The notes: generated from the letters alone by a model not told the origin. A DNA stretch of 64,000 nucleotides from JAKAVN01 sp963734845 (GCA_963734845.1 CAVTIS010000006.1:1-64000), one strand, 5' to 3'. Positions 1 through 7,548 are shown, counted from the stretch's first letter. Numbers and translations are program-made.

Positions 1-240
1 AGATCATCGGGGTGCTGCGCGAACATGAGGCCGGGGCGAAGACCGAAGAGGGTCTGCCGCCGCCACGGGATCTCGAGCGCGACCTTTTACAAGTGGAAAG
101 CCAAGTACGGCGGGCTCGACGTATCGGAAGCGCGCCGCCTTAAGTCGCTGGAGGATGAGAACCGGCGGCTGAAGAAGCTGCTAGCGGAGTCGATGCTGGA
201 CAACGCGGCGCTGAAGGACCTGCTCGGAAAAAACGTCTGA
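1..240 (+). pseudogene. IS3-family transposase OrfA, frameshifted and 5'-truncated by the window
   Basis: OrfA provides the DNA-binding part of the IS3 transposase. Frame 3 from position 3 reads IIGVLREHEAGAKTEE. One extra G near 49-52 then moves the homologous reading to frame 1, which continues VCRRHGISSATFYKWKAKYGG and the zipper-like LKSLEDENRRLKKLLAE segment to the stop at 238-240. The ATG at 25 is therefore an artefact of the shift and not a real start. The HGIS...FYKW motif is the usual IS3 OrfA helix-turn-helix. It overlaps the start of OrfB (CTG at 237), as in functional IS3 elements that use programmed frameshifting. Confidence 0.8.
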
Positions 241-1100
241 AGCCTGCGGCGCGGAAGGCGGCGGTTGCCGACTGGTCGAGCAGCGCGGGCTGAGCCAGGT
301 GCGCGCATGCAGGCTGGTCGGACTCAATCGCTCGAGCATGAACTATCGGCCGCGGCGGCCGGACGACTCGCTGCTGCGGCAGCGGCTGCGCGAGCTGGCC
401 GCGGAGCGCAGACGCTTCGGCTATCGGCGCCTGGGCTGGCTGCTGGAGAGGGAAGGTCACGTGGTGAACCGCAAGAAGCTCTATCGGTTGTACCGCGAGG
501 AAAAGCTCATGGTACGCCGGCGCAGAGGACGCAAGCGCGCGCTGGAACCAGGGCGCCGATGACGCTACCGGGCGCGATCAACCAACGGTGGTCACTGGAC
601 TTCGTGGCCGACGCACTGAGCGACGGGCGGCGCTTCCGCATCCTATGCGTGGTCGACGACTTCAGCCGCGAATGTCTGGCCACGGTGGTGGACACTTCAC
701 TGGGCGGGGTGCGCGTGGTGCGCGAACTGGACCGGCTAACAGCTGAGCGCGCACTGCCACGGATGGTGGTTAGCGACAACGGGACCGAGCTCACCAGTTG
801 CGCCGTGCTGCGTTGGGCCACCGGGCGACTGGAGTGGCACTACATCGAACCCGGCAAGCCGGTTCAAAACGCTTTCGTCGAATCGTTCAACAGCCGGCTG
901 CGGGACGAGTGCCTCAACGAGCACGTGTTCCTCACCCTCGCCGAAGCCCGCGAGACCATCGAAGCGTGGCGTTACGATTACAATCACTGCGACCACACAG
1001 CAGCCTCGGCGCATTGACACCAACCGAGTTCGCCGTGCTTAAAGGACAGCAAGAACAACCGCCCCTGGAGGGCCAAAACCACGACCGACTCTACTTATGA
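237..1100 (+). pseudogene. IS3-family transposase OrfB (DDE integrase), multiply frameshifted
   Basis: OrfB is the catalytic transposase. The homologous reading runs LKPAARKAAVA in frame 3 (237-269) and LVEQRGLSQVRACRLVGLN in frame 2 from 272. It then moves to frame 1 from about 543 (GTRAPMTLPGAINQRWSLDF) and to frame 3 from about 983 (LRPHSSLGALTPTEFA) to the stop at 1098-1100. The catalytic triad is still visible: Asp in SLDFVADAL, Asp in VVSDNGTEL and Glu in NAFVESFN. Three or more indels mean no full-length transposase can be made, so the copy is dead unless supplied in trans. Confidence 0.85.
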
Positions 1101-1238
1101 TCTGACGGGCATCGGGGGGCAGGCCAAGTCTGCCACTACGTCAACTCAACTTTCTGGTGTCGTATCTGCGGCGCCCGTAGATAGCTCCACAATGTACGAT
1201 CCCGTTGAGATTCGCTCGCTCGTCTGACGATTCCGGAT

Positions 1239-1541
1239 GTGCTGACGCCGATGCAGTATTACGGGCGTGTCCGCTCTCACGGTCCTGAGACGGACGCCAC
1301 CAAGCGGCTGATGCTGGCCGTACTAGAAGACGCTCTGCGCTGTCTCCATATTAGTGCCGAAGGCCGCAGACCGGCCGACAGAAGGGCTACTGCCGAGGCC
1401 GAAAGTTGGATCTTTGTGCAAGGGCTTCAGGGGCCATTTGCCTTCGAGAGCATCTGCGAGACCCTAGGAATCCAGCCCGATTACTTGCGCGCCGGCATAC
1501 GGAAATGGCGTGCACAATCTAACGGTCTGAACCCTCCGTAG
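1239..1541 (+). CDS. conserved hypothetical protein of about 100 aa
   Basis: A small soluble protein with no assigned function. The N-terminal half has a helical stretch (TKRLMLAVLEDALRCL, residues about 22-37). The C-terminal half has WIFVQ followed by PFAFESICETLGIQPDYLRAGIRKW. From memory of similar proteins, this resembles short uncharacterised proteins in Deltaproteobacteria and Nitrospirae with a LxxAVLEDAxRC motif and a PFSFExxCExLGxxPxYLRxGLxxW motif; the second half could form a helix-turn-helix. The start is GTG at 1239, with an alternative in-frame ATG at 1251 (MQYYGRV). It is the only intact reading frame in the decayed 1-3.2 kb zone, so it may be under selection or a recent arrival. 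Confidence 0.6.
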   Translation: MLTPMQYYGRVRSHGPETDATKRLMLAVLEDALRCLHISAEGRRPADRRATAEAESWIFVQGLQGPFAFESICETLGIQPDYLRAGIRKWRAQSNGLNPP

Positions 1542-1628
1542 CTGGTTCGGCGGCTCGTGCCAGAAACCAACCAACGGCCTCGTCAGGCTGTCGGGCGAAC
1601 TAACCAGGAAGACCAGCGTAGTCTCCAG

Positions 1629-1879
1629 CTAGCTGCCGAGAAACCCAGCTACGCAGTAGCCCAGCAGCGTCGCCACTCCGACCGGGAAAGCCGGCGCATT
1701 CTGCGTCGCCTCGCTGACGGATTTCTGCGCTCCAGCGACAGCGTCGGGAAATCGCGCGCTAACGTTTCCTCATAAGACAGCGCGCCCCGGCTCCGCTCAT
1801 CTTTGATCTTCGTACGCTGCCCGGTATCGCTGCTCGTTGGGCCGATCTTTGGTTGTTCTCCGTCCTGATTCCTTTCCAT
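1629..1879 (-). pseudogene. small membrane-anchored protein, apparently frameshifted
   Basis: Reading from ATG at 1879 gives a charged N-terminal part (MERNQDGEQPKIG...) up to SYEETLARDFP. After a shift near 1743 another frame continues DAVAGAQKSVSEATQNAPAF and ends in a hydrophobic anchor, VGVATLLGYCVAGFLGS, before TAG at 1629-1631. The layout of a soluble helical part plus one C-terminal membrane helix resembles ElaB/YqjD- or DUF883-like proteins, but I cannot confirm the family. Both halves look protein-like only when joined across the shift, so I call it broken. It could instead be chance reading in decayed DNA. Confidence 0.35.
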
Positions 1880-1918
1880 TGATTCAATCTTCCGTGGTCT
1901 AACCAACCGACTATTCGG

Positions 1919-2400
1919 TCCTGAGCTCGTCGGGATAGGCGATCTGATAGAGCTGCTGCAACTCTTCGACCCCTTGCTTGTGATTGGGGCTTTGCGCATT
2001 GAAGGCGGGACGTCGCCGCGTGCGAGCAGTTCCGCGATGGCCTGGCGGGCGTCGTTGACCCGGGTAAAGCCGTCGCGCTCGGCTGCCAATTCGCGGTGTA
2101 GGAGTTCCGCCCCGTCTTGCCCGGTTCGATGCAGTGCCAAGCTAACTCGCCTGGTGGCCACCGCAGCAGCAGCGCCACCTGGTTGAGCTTGGTCCCGTTA
2201 TTATTTGAGCAGGGGCTCGCTAGGTCGCGAGCCACCCAGCTCGCACACCCGCGTTGCACGCCGCCCAACAGGATGTTGACCACGGTGGTCAGGCACCTCG
2301 AGGTCGTCTAGGATGCACAGGGACCGTCCGCCGCGTAGCCTGTCAAAGACGAAGTCGAGCTACCCGTCGGTTAATCTTGATCGACAGCTCCAATGAGCAC
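1919..2400 (-). pseudogene. second IS3 OrfB relic joined to the 3' end of an unrelated gene
   Basis: The complement strand from about 2400 reads, in shifting frames, LDFVFDRLRGGRSLCILDDL and then NNGTKLNQVALLLRWPP and LAWHCIEPGKT. These match the first Asp block, the NGTEL block and the WHYIEPGKP block of IS3-type OrfB, as in the relic at 237-1100. After about 2118 the similarity stops and a different protein tail follows: ELLHRELAAERDGFTRVNDA, then, after another shift near 2013, FNAQSPNHKQGVEELQQLYQ and IAYPDELRTE before TAG at 1919. I do not recognise that tail. The join looks like a deletion or recombination scar. Confidence 0.55.
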
Positions 2401-2453
2401 ACGTGTCCCCGGCTCGCGCTTTGCTCAGCCGCCGGCGCACATCAACCGCCCCC

Positions 2454-2611
2454 GGCTCGATTTTACAACGATGACATAGGCGAGGTAGGGAAACTCGGCC
2501 TGCGCTCCCAAGAGGTTCCTTGGGGGCGCCTATGGGCCCGGCAGAAGGCATATCTGAGGGAAACCCGGCACAGCGGAAAAATAGAATCATCCAAGGGTGA
2601 TTTTTTCACCC
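2454..2611. repeat. imperfect direct repeat, copy 1, ending in a hairpin
   Basis: This copy begins GGCTCGATTTTACA and shares with copy 2 (2704-2870) a core reading CGCCTATGGGCCCGGCAGA, followed by a TCTGAGGG-AAACC block. It ends with GGGTGA, a T-rich loop and TCACCC at 2595-2611, which folds as a short hairpin. Within it CCAAGAGGTTCCTTGG (2508-2523) can also form a stem. No coding potential is seen. It may be a non-autonomous mobile or RNA-like element. Confidence 0.6.
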
Positions 2612-2703
2612 AAACCCAATTTGGTTGTCAACCGAATTCAAAAATTCTCCAACTCTGCACACGACGCCTAGGTCGTGGCCTACGCGCACGCGATTACATA
2701 GGA

Positions 2704-2870
2704 GGCTCGATTTTACAGGTGTGATGCGGACGAGGGGGGGGAAACCAGCCCTGACCAGGTTCCCCAAGGCCGTTCCTAGGGCGCCTATGGCCCGGCAGAC
2801 GGATAATCTGAGGGCAAACCCTGTCGCAGCGGGCTCGCCAGGAAAATAAGAAATCACCCCGGGGTGATTT
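2704..2870. repeat. imperfect direct repeat, copy 2, ending in a perfect 20-bp palindrome
   Basis: Second copy of the repeat at 2454-2611, 250 bp downstream in the same orientation. It shares GGCTCGATTTTACA at the start and the CGCCTATGG-CCCGGCAGA core with TCTGAGGG near 2781-2820. It ends in AAATCACCCCGGGGTGATTT at 2851-2870, an uninterrupted 20-bp palindrome. Copy 1 has a related GGGTGA/TCACCC hairpin at the equivalent place. The two ends therefore preserve dyad symmetry while the bases differ, which suggests selection on structure or on a protein-binding dyad. Confidence 0.65.
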
Positions 2871-2945
2871 GATCCCGGCATGTAGAAGGGCCGGCCGATG
2901 GGTAGCGACTGACACGCATTATTGGCTGGCTAAGAACCTCTGTAT

Positions 2946-2968
2946 TTTGACAGCCACTTTGACAGCCA
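2946..2968. repeat. 11-bp tandem repeat
   Basis: TTTGACAGCCA occurs twice, one base apart (2946-2956 and 2958-2968). Each copy contains TTGACA, but no convincing -10 box follows at 16-18 bp, so I do not call a promoter. Confidence 0.4.
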
Positions 2969-3088
2969 AGGCGCTGAGCACGTACGGTCAAAGTGTACAT
3001 TGGCGGACCGAAAAAGGTACCGCGAGGCACGCTTTCAGATGGTCTGGACACAGGCGGATGGGATTCCTCTACCTCTCACGTCGGGAAC

Positions 3089-3119
3089 GCGGGTTCGACT
3101 CCCGCTGGGATCACCACCA
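3089..3119 (+). other. orphan tRNA 3' half (T-arm plus CCA), possible integration scar
   Basis: GCGGG-TTCGACT-CCCGC (3089-3105) is a perfect T-stem with a canonical seven-base T-loop. It is followed by TGGGATC, discriminator A and CCA (3106-3116), then one more CCA. No matching 5' acceptor strand (GATCCCA), D-arm or anticodon arm is found in the 90 bases upstream, so this is not a complete tRNA. A tRNA 3' end next to IS relics and low-GC DNA is what remains when an integrase-borne element using a tRNA attachment site decays. A tmRNA 3' end was considered, but the acceptor does not fit. Confidence 0.45.
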
Positions 3120-3326
3120 AGGCCGCCTTCGAGCCGCGCAAGCGATAGGGCGGCAGAATCCGGAGCGACCATCGTTCACTTGGTATTCTTGGTGAGGCTC
3201 TTTCGTTCGTGACGATCCGTCGACTATGTAATCGCCAGTCACGTCCTCGGGCATAACGAACATCCGATGCGCGTCGTTCGTATTGCAGCCAGCATTCTGG
3301 CTATCTGCGACGTCGAGGATGCTGTT

Positions 3327-3614
3327 TCATTTAGCTTGTTCATCCCAGACTGAAATCGTCGCCTCAAGCTTTTCGGCGCCGCCGCTCTCGCATCGCAACT
3401 CAATCCACCCTGTGATTCCATCTGCCAGATCTATGGCAGTGCGCGCGCCGCTCGTCCATGAATCGAGGGCGATAGTGCGACCGCCGGGTATCGCTACACT
3501 GACCTCGATTGCGAAGTTGCTCCGTTTCTCCCCACCGATGAACGACAGTACAGCACTCTGCCAGTCTTCCTGAGACAGCGGCAGATACAAAATCGCGCTG
3601 GCACGGCGAGCCAT
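3327..3614 (-). CDS. hypothetical protein, 95 aa
   Basis: A small, probably soluble protein I do not recognise. It begins MARRASAILYLPLSQEDWQS and has balanced composition with alternating beta-like segments (NFAIEVSVAIPGG, TIALDSW, WIELRC) and an acidic C-terminus. The ATG at 3614 is preceded on the coding strand by GAGAGAGGTC ending 4 bases upstream, a reasonable ribosome binding site. That is the main reason to accept it over the overlapping frames. It stands alone in low-GC DNA between the decayed zone and the hybrid kinase gene, to which it is divergent. Confidence 0.45.
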   Translation of the reverse strand: MARRASAILYLPLSQEDWQSAVLSFIGGEKRSNFAIEVSVAIPGGRTIALDSWTSGARTAIDLADGITGWIELRCESGGAEKLEATISVWDEQAK

Positions 3615-4114
3615 ATACGACCTCTCTCGAGCGCTACTGGAGTCGTTATATAAGTAGTTTCATGGAAAATAAACTCGTGGTAATGCATATCTCCAAAATT
3701 TGACTTCAGATAGGTACTGCATTGCGCCGCGATCCGTTGGCTAAAGTCGCCCAGACACACCCACAATAGTCTAATCTGGGCAGATTCATGCATTTTTCGC
3801 ACTGGCAACATGGTCGATCCGCTACGGACCGAAAGCAGTATGCGCTCTCGATGCAGTTCGGGCGCCGCGCAAGCAGGTTGTCGCGTAGGTTTGCAGAAGG
3901 CATATTCCACGAGACCGGCGGGCACGGACCATCGTCAAAGCGAGGCCCACACTTGACAATAATGGCTCGCGGCTGTCATGAGCACACTGGATCGGAACTC
4001 AAAGTCGAAATGCCGATTGGCAGCACAATGCCAAGCGTTCAGCGCCAGTGCATTTCGCTTCGGGAAGCGTTTCGCTGCAGTCTGGGAGTAGACAGACAAT
4101 TTTGGGGGGATTTC
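3615..4114. other. 500-bp intergenic region between divergent genes
   Basis: No convincing gene. The kinase frame stays open upstream to an ATG at 3788, but the extra 109 residues are low-complexity, Arg/His-rich and not protein-like. TTGACA at 3953-3958 is followed at 17 bp by the poor -10 TCATGA, so the kinase promoter is not resolved. The stretch is noticeably less GC-rich than the rest of the window. Confidence 0.4.
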
Positions 4115-5911
4115 ATGGGTCCAGCAGCGGGCACTTTGAAGGGTACAATTCCGCGCCAACGCAACGACACTCACCAGCCCGGCGGCTCCGAGAATTTATC
4201 GGAACCCAGTAGCAACATCGATCGCCAAAACGAGGCAAAGTGGGCCGCCCGACTGGTTGCTGCGGGGTCTCTGCTCACGCTCGTCTACGAAACCGCGTTC
4301 TTCATACTGGATCGGCGCTTTTTGTCTCTTTCCACTCCGCGAATTATAATTTTTCATTCACTCAACATAGTGCTGTTCCTCTTGGCGGTAATCATGGCCG
4401 TGCGAGTAGGCCCATGGATACGTCAGCATTGGAAACCCGTAGCATTCTCATTCAGTTCGTTACTAATAGTAAGTTCTGCGTGCATCGCGATCGAGACCGG
4501 AGAAGACGAACCTTTGGCGCTTGCTCTGATTCTCTTTCTGGCCGGTACTGGCCCGTTTCTGTGTTGGGGCGAGAAGATCCAGGCTCTGCTTTCGATTGTT
4601 GCGATCACGTCTTTCGCTGTGGTTAGTCGAATTCTTCCTTCGGGCGTGGACTGGTATCAATGGTTAGGCGTTTTGATCGGAGCCGCGGTCGGTCTGTTTT
4701 CGACGGCGCTGGCACGGCGGCAGCGCCACGCTCAGCGTCGCGCAGAGGAAGAATTGCTGGAAAGCCGCGAAATGTTAATTGAGCATGAGCGAATGCGGAT
4801 CGCTGGGCAACTCGCGGCCGGAATCGCTCATGACCTTAATAATACATTGAATGTCATTCGGCTGCGATTTGCCCTGATCAATCAAGATGAGCAGTTGATG
4901 GCCAAACATAGTGTTCGCCTTGAAGCGATTGAGCGCGCCATCGAAGACGCGGCGCAGACGGTCGCACTGGTTCGCGAATTGGGCATGCCACGTGTAGCCG
5001 GTGATGACGAAGTCGTACAGCTATCGGAAATAGTCGCGCAAGCAATTGATCTTGCCACCGACAGCATTGAGGGCAGGTCCTCAATCAGCGGCAAGCCTAT
5101 ACGGTTCGTATCGCACATGGCGGCGGATCTGCCGAAGGTCAGGGTGTCTGCTTCGGAGATAAGGCAAGTCTTCTTAAACCTTTTTTTAAACGCCAGCGAT
5201 GCGATGCCGCCAGGAGGCACGATCCGCGTGCAATCGGAGGTCGACCAGGAGACCGTAGCGGTCAGAGTATGCGATCAGGGAATTGGGATCGCGCCACAGA
5301 ATCTGGGGCGAATTTTTGAGCCATTTTTTACCACCAAGGGGCCGCGCGGAACTGGATTGGGTTTGTCGCTCGCGCGCAAAGTGATGGACACCATCGGCGG
5401 CACTATAACGGCGGCCAACCAACCGACGGGTGGCGCCGTGTTTACCTTGAAGTTTCCTGTCGCCGACCTTTCGAATTCCGCATTTGAAGCTCAAGAACAG
5501 GCAAAATCGGCTTGTCTCTGCAAATTTCTTATAGTTGACGACGATATCGAAAATCTTGATGCGCTGAAAGAAACCCTGCTAGCCAGCGGCCATTCGGTCG
5601 AGACTGCCGTGTCCGGAACCGAAGCGCTCGCAAAGCTTCGCCTACAATCGGGCTACGATGTGATTCTGTGCGATTTGAGTATGCGCGACCTAAGCGGGTG
5701 GGATGTAGCCCGCCAGTCATCTGAACTCGTGGACGCTGCGGACTTCTTCATCGTCACCGGATGGGGCGCTCAGGCGCGATCCGCTATTCCGCCGGATGTT
5801 AACGTTTGCGCAGTTCTGTCGAAGCCGATCAGTACGGCCGACATCGACCGCATTGTCACCGCGGTAGATCTAAGGCGGTCGCGGGGACAGATGGTCGCAC
5901 AAATGCAGTGA
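4115..5911 (+). CDS. membrane-bound hybrid sensor histidine kinase with C-terminal receiver
   Basis: A 598-aa inner-membrane two-component sensor. I chose ATG 4115 because GGGGGGA lies 4 bases upstream; the frame is open to 3788 but looks non-coding there. Residues about 40-210 hold six predicted membrane helices with an acidic loop EDEP (130-133). A short coiled coil follows, then the dimerisation/phosphoacceptor domain with His239 in AAGIAHDLNNTLN. The ATPase domain has an N-box near 350, DQGIGI near 387 and GTGLGLS near 412. The receiver (470-598) has phosphoacceptor Asp520 in CDLSM and Lys in LSKPI. There is no PAS domain. The membrane part matches that of the kinase at 7549-10407. No cognate regulator is adjacent. 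GC is lower than in most neighbours, suggesting later acquisition. Confidence 0.88.
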   Translation: MGPAAGTLKGTIPRQRNDTHQPGGSENLSEPSSNIDRQNEAKWAARLVAAGSLLTLVYETAFFILDRRFLSLSTPRIIIFHSLNIVLFLLAVIMAVRVGPWIRQHWKPVAFSFSSLLIVSSACIAIETGEDEPLALALILFLAGTGPFLCWGEKIQALLSIVAITSFAVVSRILPSGVDWYQWLGVLIGAAVGLFSTALARRQRHAQRRAEEELLESREMLIEHERMRIAGQLAAGIAHDLNNTLNVIRLRFALINQDEQLMAKHSVRLEAIERAIEDAAQTVALVRELGMPRVAGDDEVVQLSEIVAQAIDLATDSIEGRSSISGKPIRFVSHMAADLPKVRVSASEIRQVFLNLFLNASDAMPPGGTIRVQSEVDQETVAVRVCDQGIGIAPQNLGRIFEPFFTTKGPRGTGLGLSLARKVMDTIGGTITAANQPTGGAVFTLKFPVADLSNSAFEAQEQAKSACLCKFLIVDDDIENLDALKETLLASGHSVETAVSGTEALAKLRLQSGYDVILCDLSMRDLSGWDVARQSSELVDAADFFIVTGWGAQARSAIPPDVNVCAVLSKPISTADIDRIVTAVDLRRSRGQMVAQMQ

Positions 5912-5936
5912 CGAGGCGAAGCGAGTCGGAATCTAG

Positions 5937-6593
5937 CTAGCCCGCCTTCTTCGCTGCGGTGGGAATAAAATTGAGCGCCGCGGAGTTCATGCAGTAACGC
6001 AGTCCGGTCGGCGCGGGGCCGTCGTTAAACACGTGGCCCAGGTGCGCGTCGCATCGAGCGCACACGACCTCGGTGCGATCCATGAAAAAGGAACGGTCGG
6101 TTTCGGTGCGTACGTTCTGCTTTGCAATCGGCTGATAAAAACTTGGCCATCCGGTGCCCGACTCGAACTTGGTATTCGAACTGAACAGCGCCGTGGCGCA
6201 GCAGACGCATCGGTAAAGCCCCTTCTCGTGGTTCTCCGCATACTTGTTGGTGAACGGCGCCTCGGTGCCTTTTTTGCGGGTGACCTCGTATTGCTCTTGG
6301 CTCAGAAGCTTGCGCCATTGTTCGTCCGATTTGACGACCTTGCTGACCATCACCAGTCCCTTGCTTTGGCCGGCGTCCGTGAACTCCACGATCTCGACCT
6401 CGCCGGGCGCGCCCGAGGATGCCCCGGCGGCTTCCAACGAACCTCCTTTGGCGGCGAGTTCCCATGCGATCGCGAACGGGACCGCGCCGAGCAAGCCGAG
6501 GACCGTTCTTCGGCCGAGTATTTTGCCGCCAGAAATTTTCGCGCGCTCTTTTTCGCGATCGCGTTGGGACTCCGGTTCGTGATCTAGCGGCAT
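5937..6593 (-). CDS. msrB: peptide-methionine (R)-S-oxide reductase MsrB, exported (Tat-type signal)
   Basis: Reduces methionine-R-sulfoxide in oxidised proteins, with a thioredoxin-like donor. From ATG 6593 (AAGGAG 12 bases upstream) the protein has 218 aa. An N-terminal GRRTVLGLLGAVPFAIAW (27-44) is a twin-arginine-like signal or anchor, so it probably acts outside the cytoplasm. Zinc ligands are Cys129/Cys132 (YRCVCC) and Cys178/Cys181 (CARC). The catalytic Cys201 lies in RYCMNSAAL, and GTGWPSF and HLGHVFNDG are the usual MsrB motifs. Earlier in-frame ATGs exist at 6617 and 6650, but have poorer spacing. It is convergent with the upstream kinase gene, 25 bp apart. No MsrA is nearby. Confidence 0.92.
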   Translation of the reverse strand: MPLDHEPESQRDREKERAKISGGKILGRRTVLGLLGAVPFAIAWELAAKGGSLEAAGASSGAPGEVEIVEFTDAGQSKGLVMVSKVVKSDEQWRKLLSQEQYEVTRKKGTEAPFTNKYAENHEKGLYRCVCCATALFSSNTKFESGTGWPSFYQPIAKQNVRTETDRSFFMDRTEVVCARCDAHLGHVFNDGPAPTGLRYCMNSAALNFIPTAAKKAG

Positions 6594-6869
6594 TGCGCGT
6601 TCGATCTCCTTAATCATCCTTGATTCATCGTGCTTGATCCGACAACCCATCCGGCAACACGCGGTTCCTTCCCAGCCCTTGATGCTCGCAGGGTGCTCCG
6701 CCCCTATCAGTACCCCGCGGAATCGTGAAAGTTACAGAAGTTATACAAGGCCGGTTAGCGGTTCGGGGCCTGCCGAGCGCAGGCTTTTATCGCAGGAGAT
6801 TGTTCGGCAAGCCGCGGACCTCCGGTACTGCGCATGGGTGCCGGGGTGCCCGGGTTTCAACGTCTGGGG

Positions 6870-7289
6870 TCAGCGTCTGAAGAGGGAGAACCCTCTTCCG
6901 TGCTGATTGAGGTAGGTGCGCAGCGATTCGACGCCCCAATCGCGAACGTCGCTCTGGCAGCCGCCGGCGCATTTTCGCTCGATCCACCACAGAGTCGTGC
7001 GGAGGTTGATGTAGACGATCTTGTCGCCGCCAATCGCGGCGTTGCCGCGATGGCCGAAATGGCGCAACTGCAGGCCGAACTCGTGGAGCAACTCCTCCCA
7101 GTATATCCAAGTCATCCGAAAGGCGGGCGATCGCGAAGCGGCCGGGACGTCCTCGGCTTTGATCGCGTAGCGCTCCATCAGCGCTTTGGCCAGGCGAGCC
7201 GCATTGTCGGCCTCGGCAGCCAACGCTCCGTTTTCGGTTTTCACCATACGGAGCAGTCCGATCTTTCGCAGAGCGTCTTCGGCCCTCAT
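6870..7289 (-). CDS. DUF2786-domain protein
   Basis: A 139-aa cytoplasmic protein. The N-terminal segment (residues 4-45: LRKIGLLRMVKTENGALAAE and on to AKALMERYAIKAED) matches the DUF2786 pattern of a short helix pair with an 'ALMERYGI'-like end, found in proteins of unknown function often near phage or toxin genes. The rest contains WIYWEELLHEFG, an HFGHRGNAAIGG loop and WWIERKCAGGC. The function is unknown. The ATG at 7289 has GGGGT 4 bases upstream. A TATAAT box lies on the same strand at 7371-7376. It stands alone between msrB and a large kinase gene on the same strand. Confidence 0.65.
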   Translation of the reverse strand: MRAEDALRKIGLLRMVKTENGALAAEADNAARLAKALMERYAIKAEDVPAASRSPAFRMTWIYWEELLHEFGLQLRHFGHRGNAAIGGDKIVYINLRTTLWWIERKCAGGCQSDVRDWGVESLRTYLNQHGRGFSLFRR

Positions 7290-7370
7290 ACGACCCCGCA
7301 GGCGGAAATTTTTTGACAGTTCATTTCCAGTCCTCTCAGGTCCAGAAGTAGAAGCATAGCAGTATTGACC

Positions 7371-7376
7371 ATTATA
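7371..7376 (-). promoter_or_regulatory. candidate -10 box for the DUF2786 gene
   Basis: On the complement strand TATAAT lies 82 bases upstream of the ATG at 7289, in a locally AT-rich stretch (7330-7435). The -35 region at 17 bp is poor (TTCTAT), so the assignment rests on the perfect -10 and the local composition. Confidence 0.35.
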
Positions 7377-7548
7377 AGCTAACTAAGATGAAAATAGAAT
7401 GTAAATACCTAGATTTGCTAATTTTCACCCCGCATGGCCGTATAATGGCAGCCTGGACGCGTCCCGGGTCCGCTTCAATAGTCCGAATGTCGCTTGTTCC
7501 GGCGGAAGCTTTGACTTCATTCGACCATCGAACTGTGCGAAGGGGCGC

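Larger units (their letters stand above)
1..1126 (+). mobile_element. IS3-family insertion sequence relic, left end outside window
   Basis: A degenerate IS3-type element with OrfA (helix-turn-helix plus leucine-zipper-like part) followed by OrfB (DDE integrase). The coding parts are broken by at least four frameshifts, near 50, 270, 543 and 983. After the OrfB stop at 1098-1100, the GGGGGGCAGGCCA stretch at 1114-1126 ends in CA, as expected for a right terminal repeat (complement starts TG). The left terminal repeat is outside the window, so the pair cannot be compared. Confidence 0.8.
2401..3326. other. gene-free stretch with repeats and tRNA fragment
   Basis: Apart from the two long repeats, the 11-bp tandem and the tRNA 3' half, I see no supportable gene here. 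Reading frames of 70-156 codons are present on both strands but have no start signal, no family resemblance and no protein-like composition. Confidence 0.5.

Noticed and set aside
2868..3119. Possible tmRNA ending at the GCGGGTTCGACTCCCGC T-arm
   Set aside because: The T-arm resembles tmRNA, but the acceptor strand TGGGATC does not give the G-U pair and GGGG-type 5' end of tmRNA, and no ALAA-stop tag is found (only ALLAG-stop near 2920-2934).
3953..3981. TTGACA as promoter of the kinase at 4115
   Set aside because: The -10 at 17 bp is TCATGA, which is poor, and the site is 130 bases from the start.
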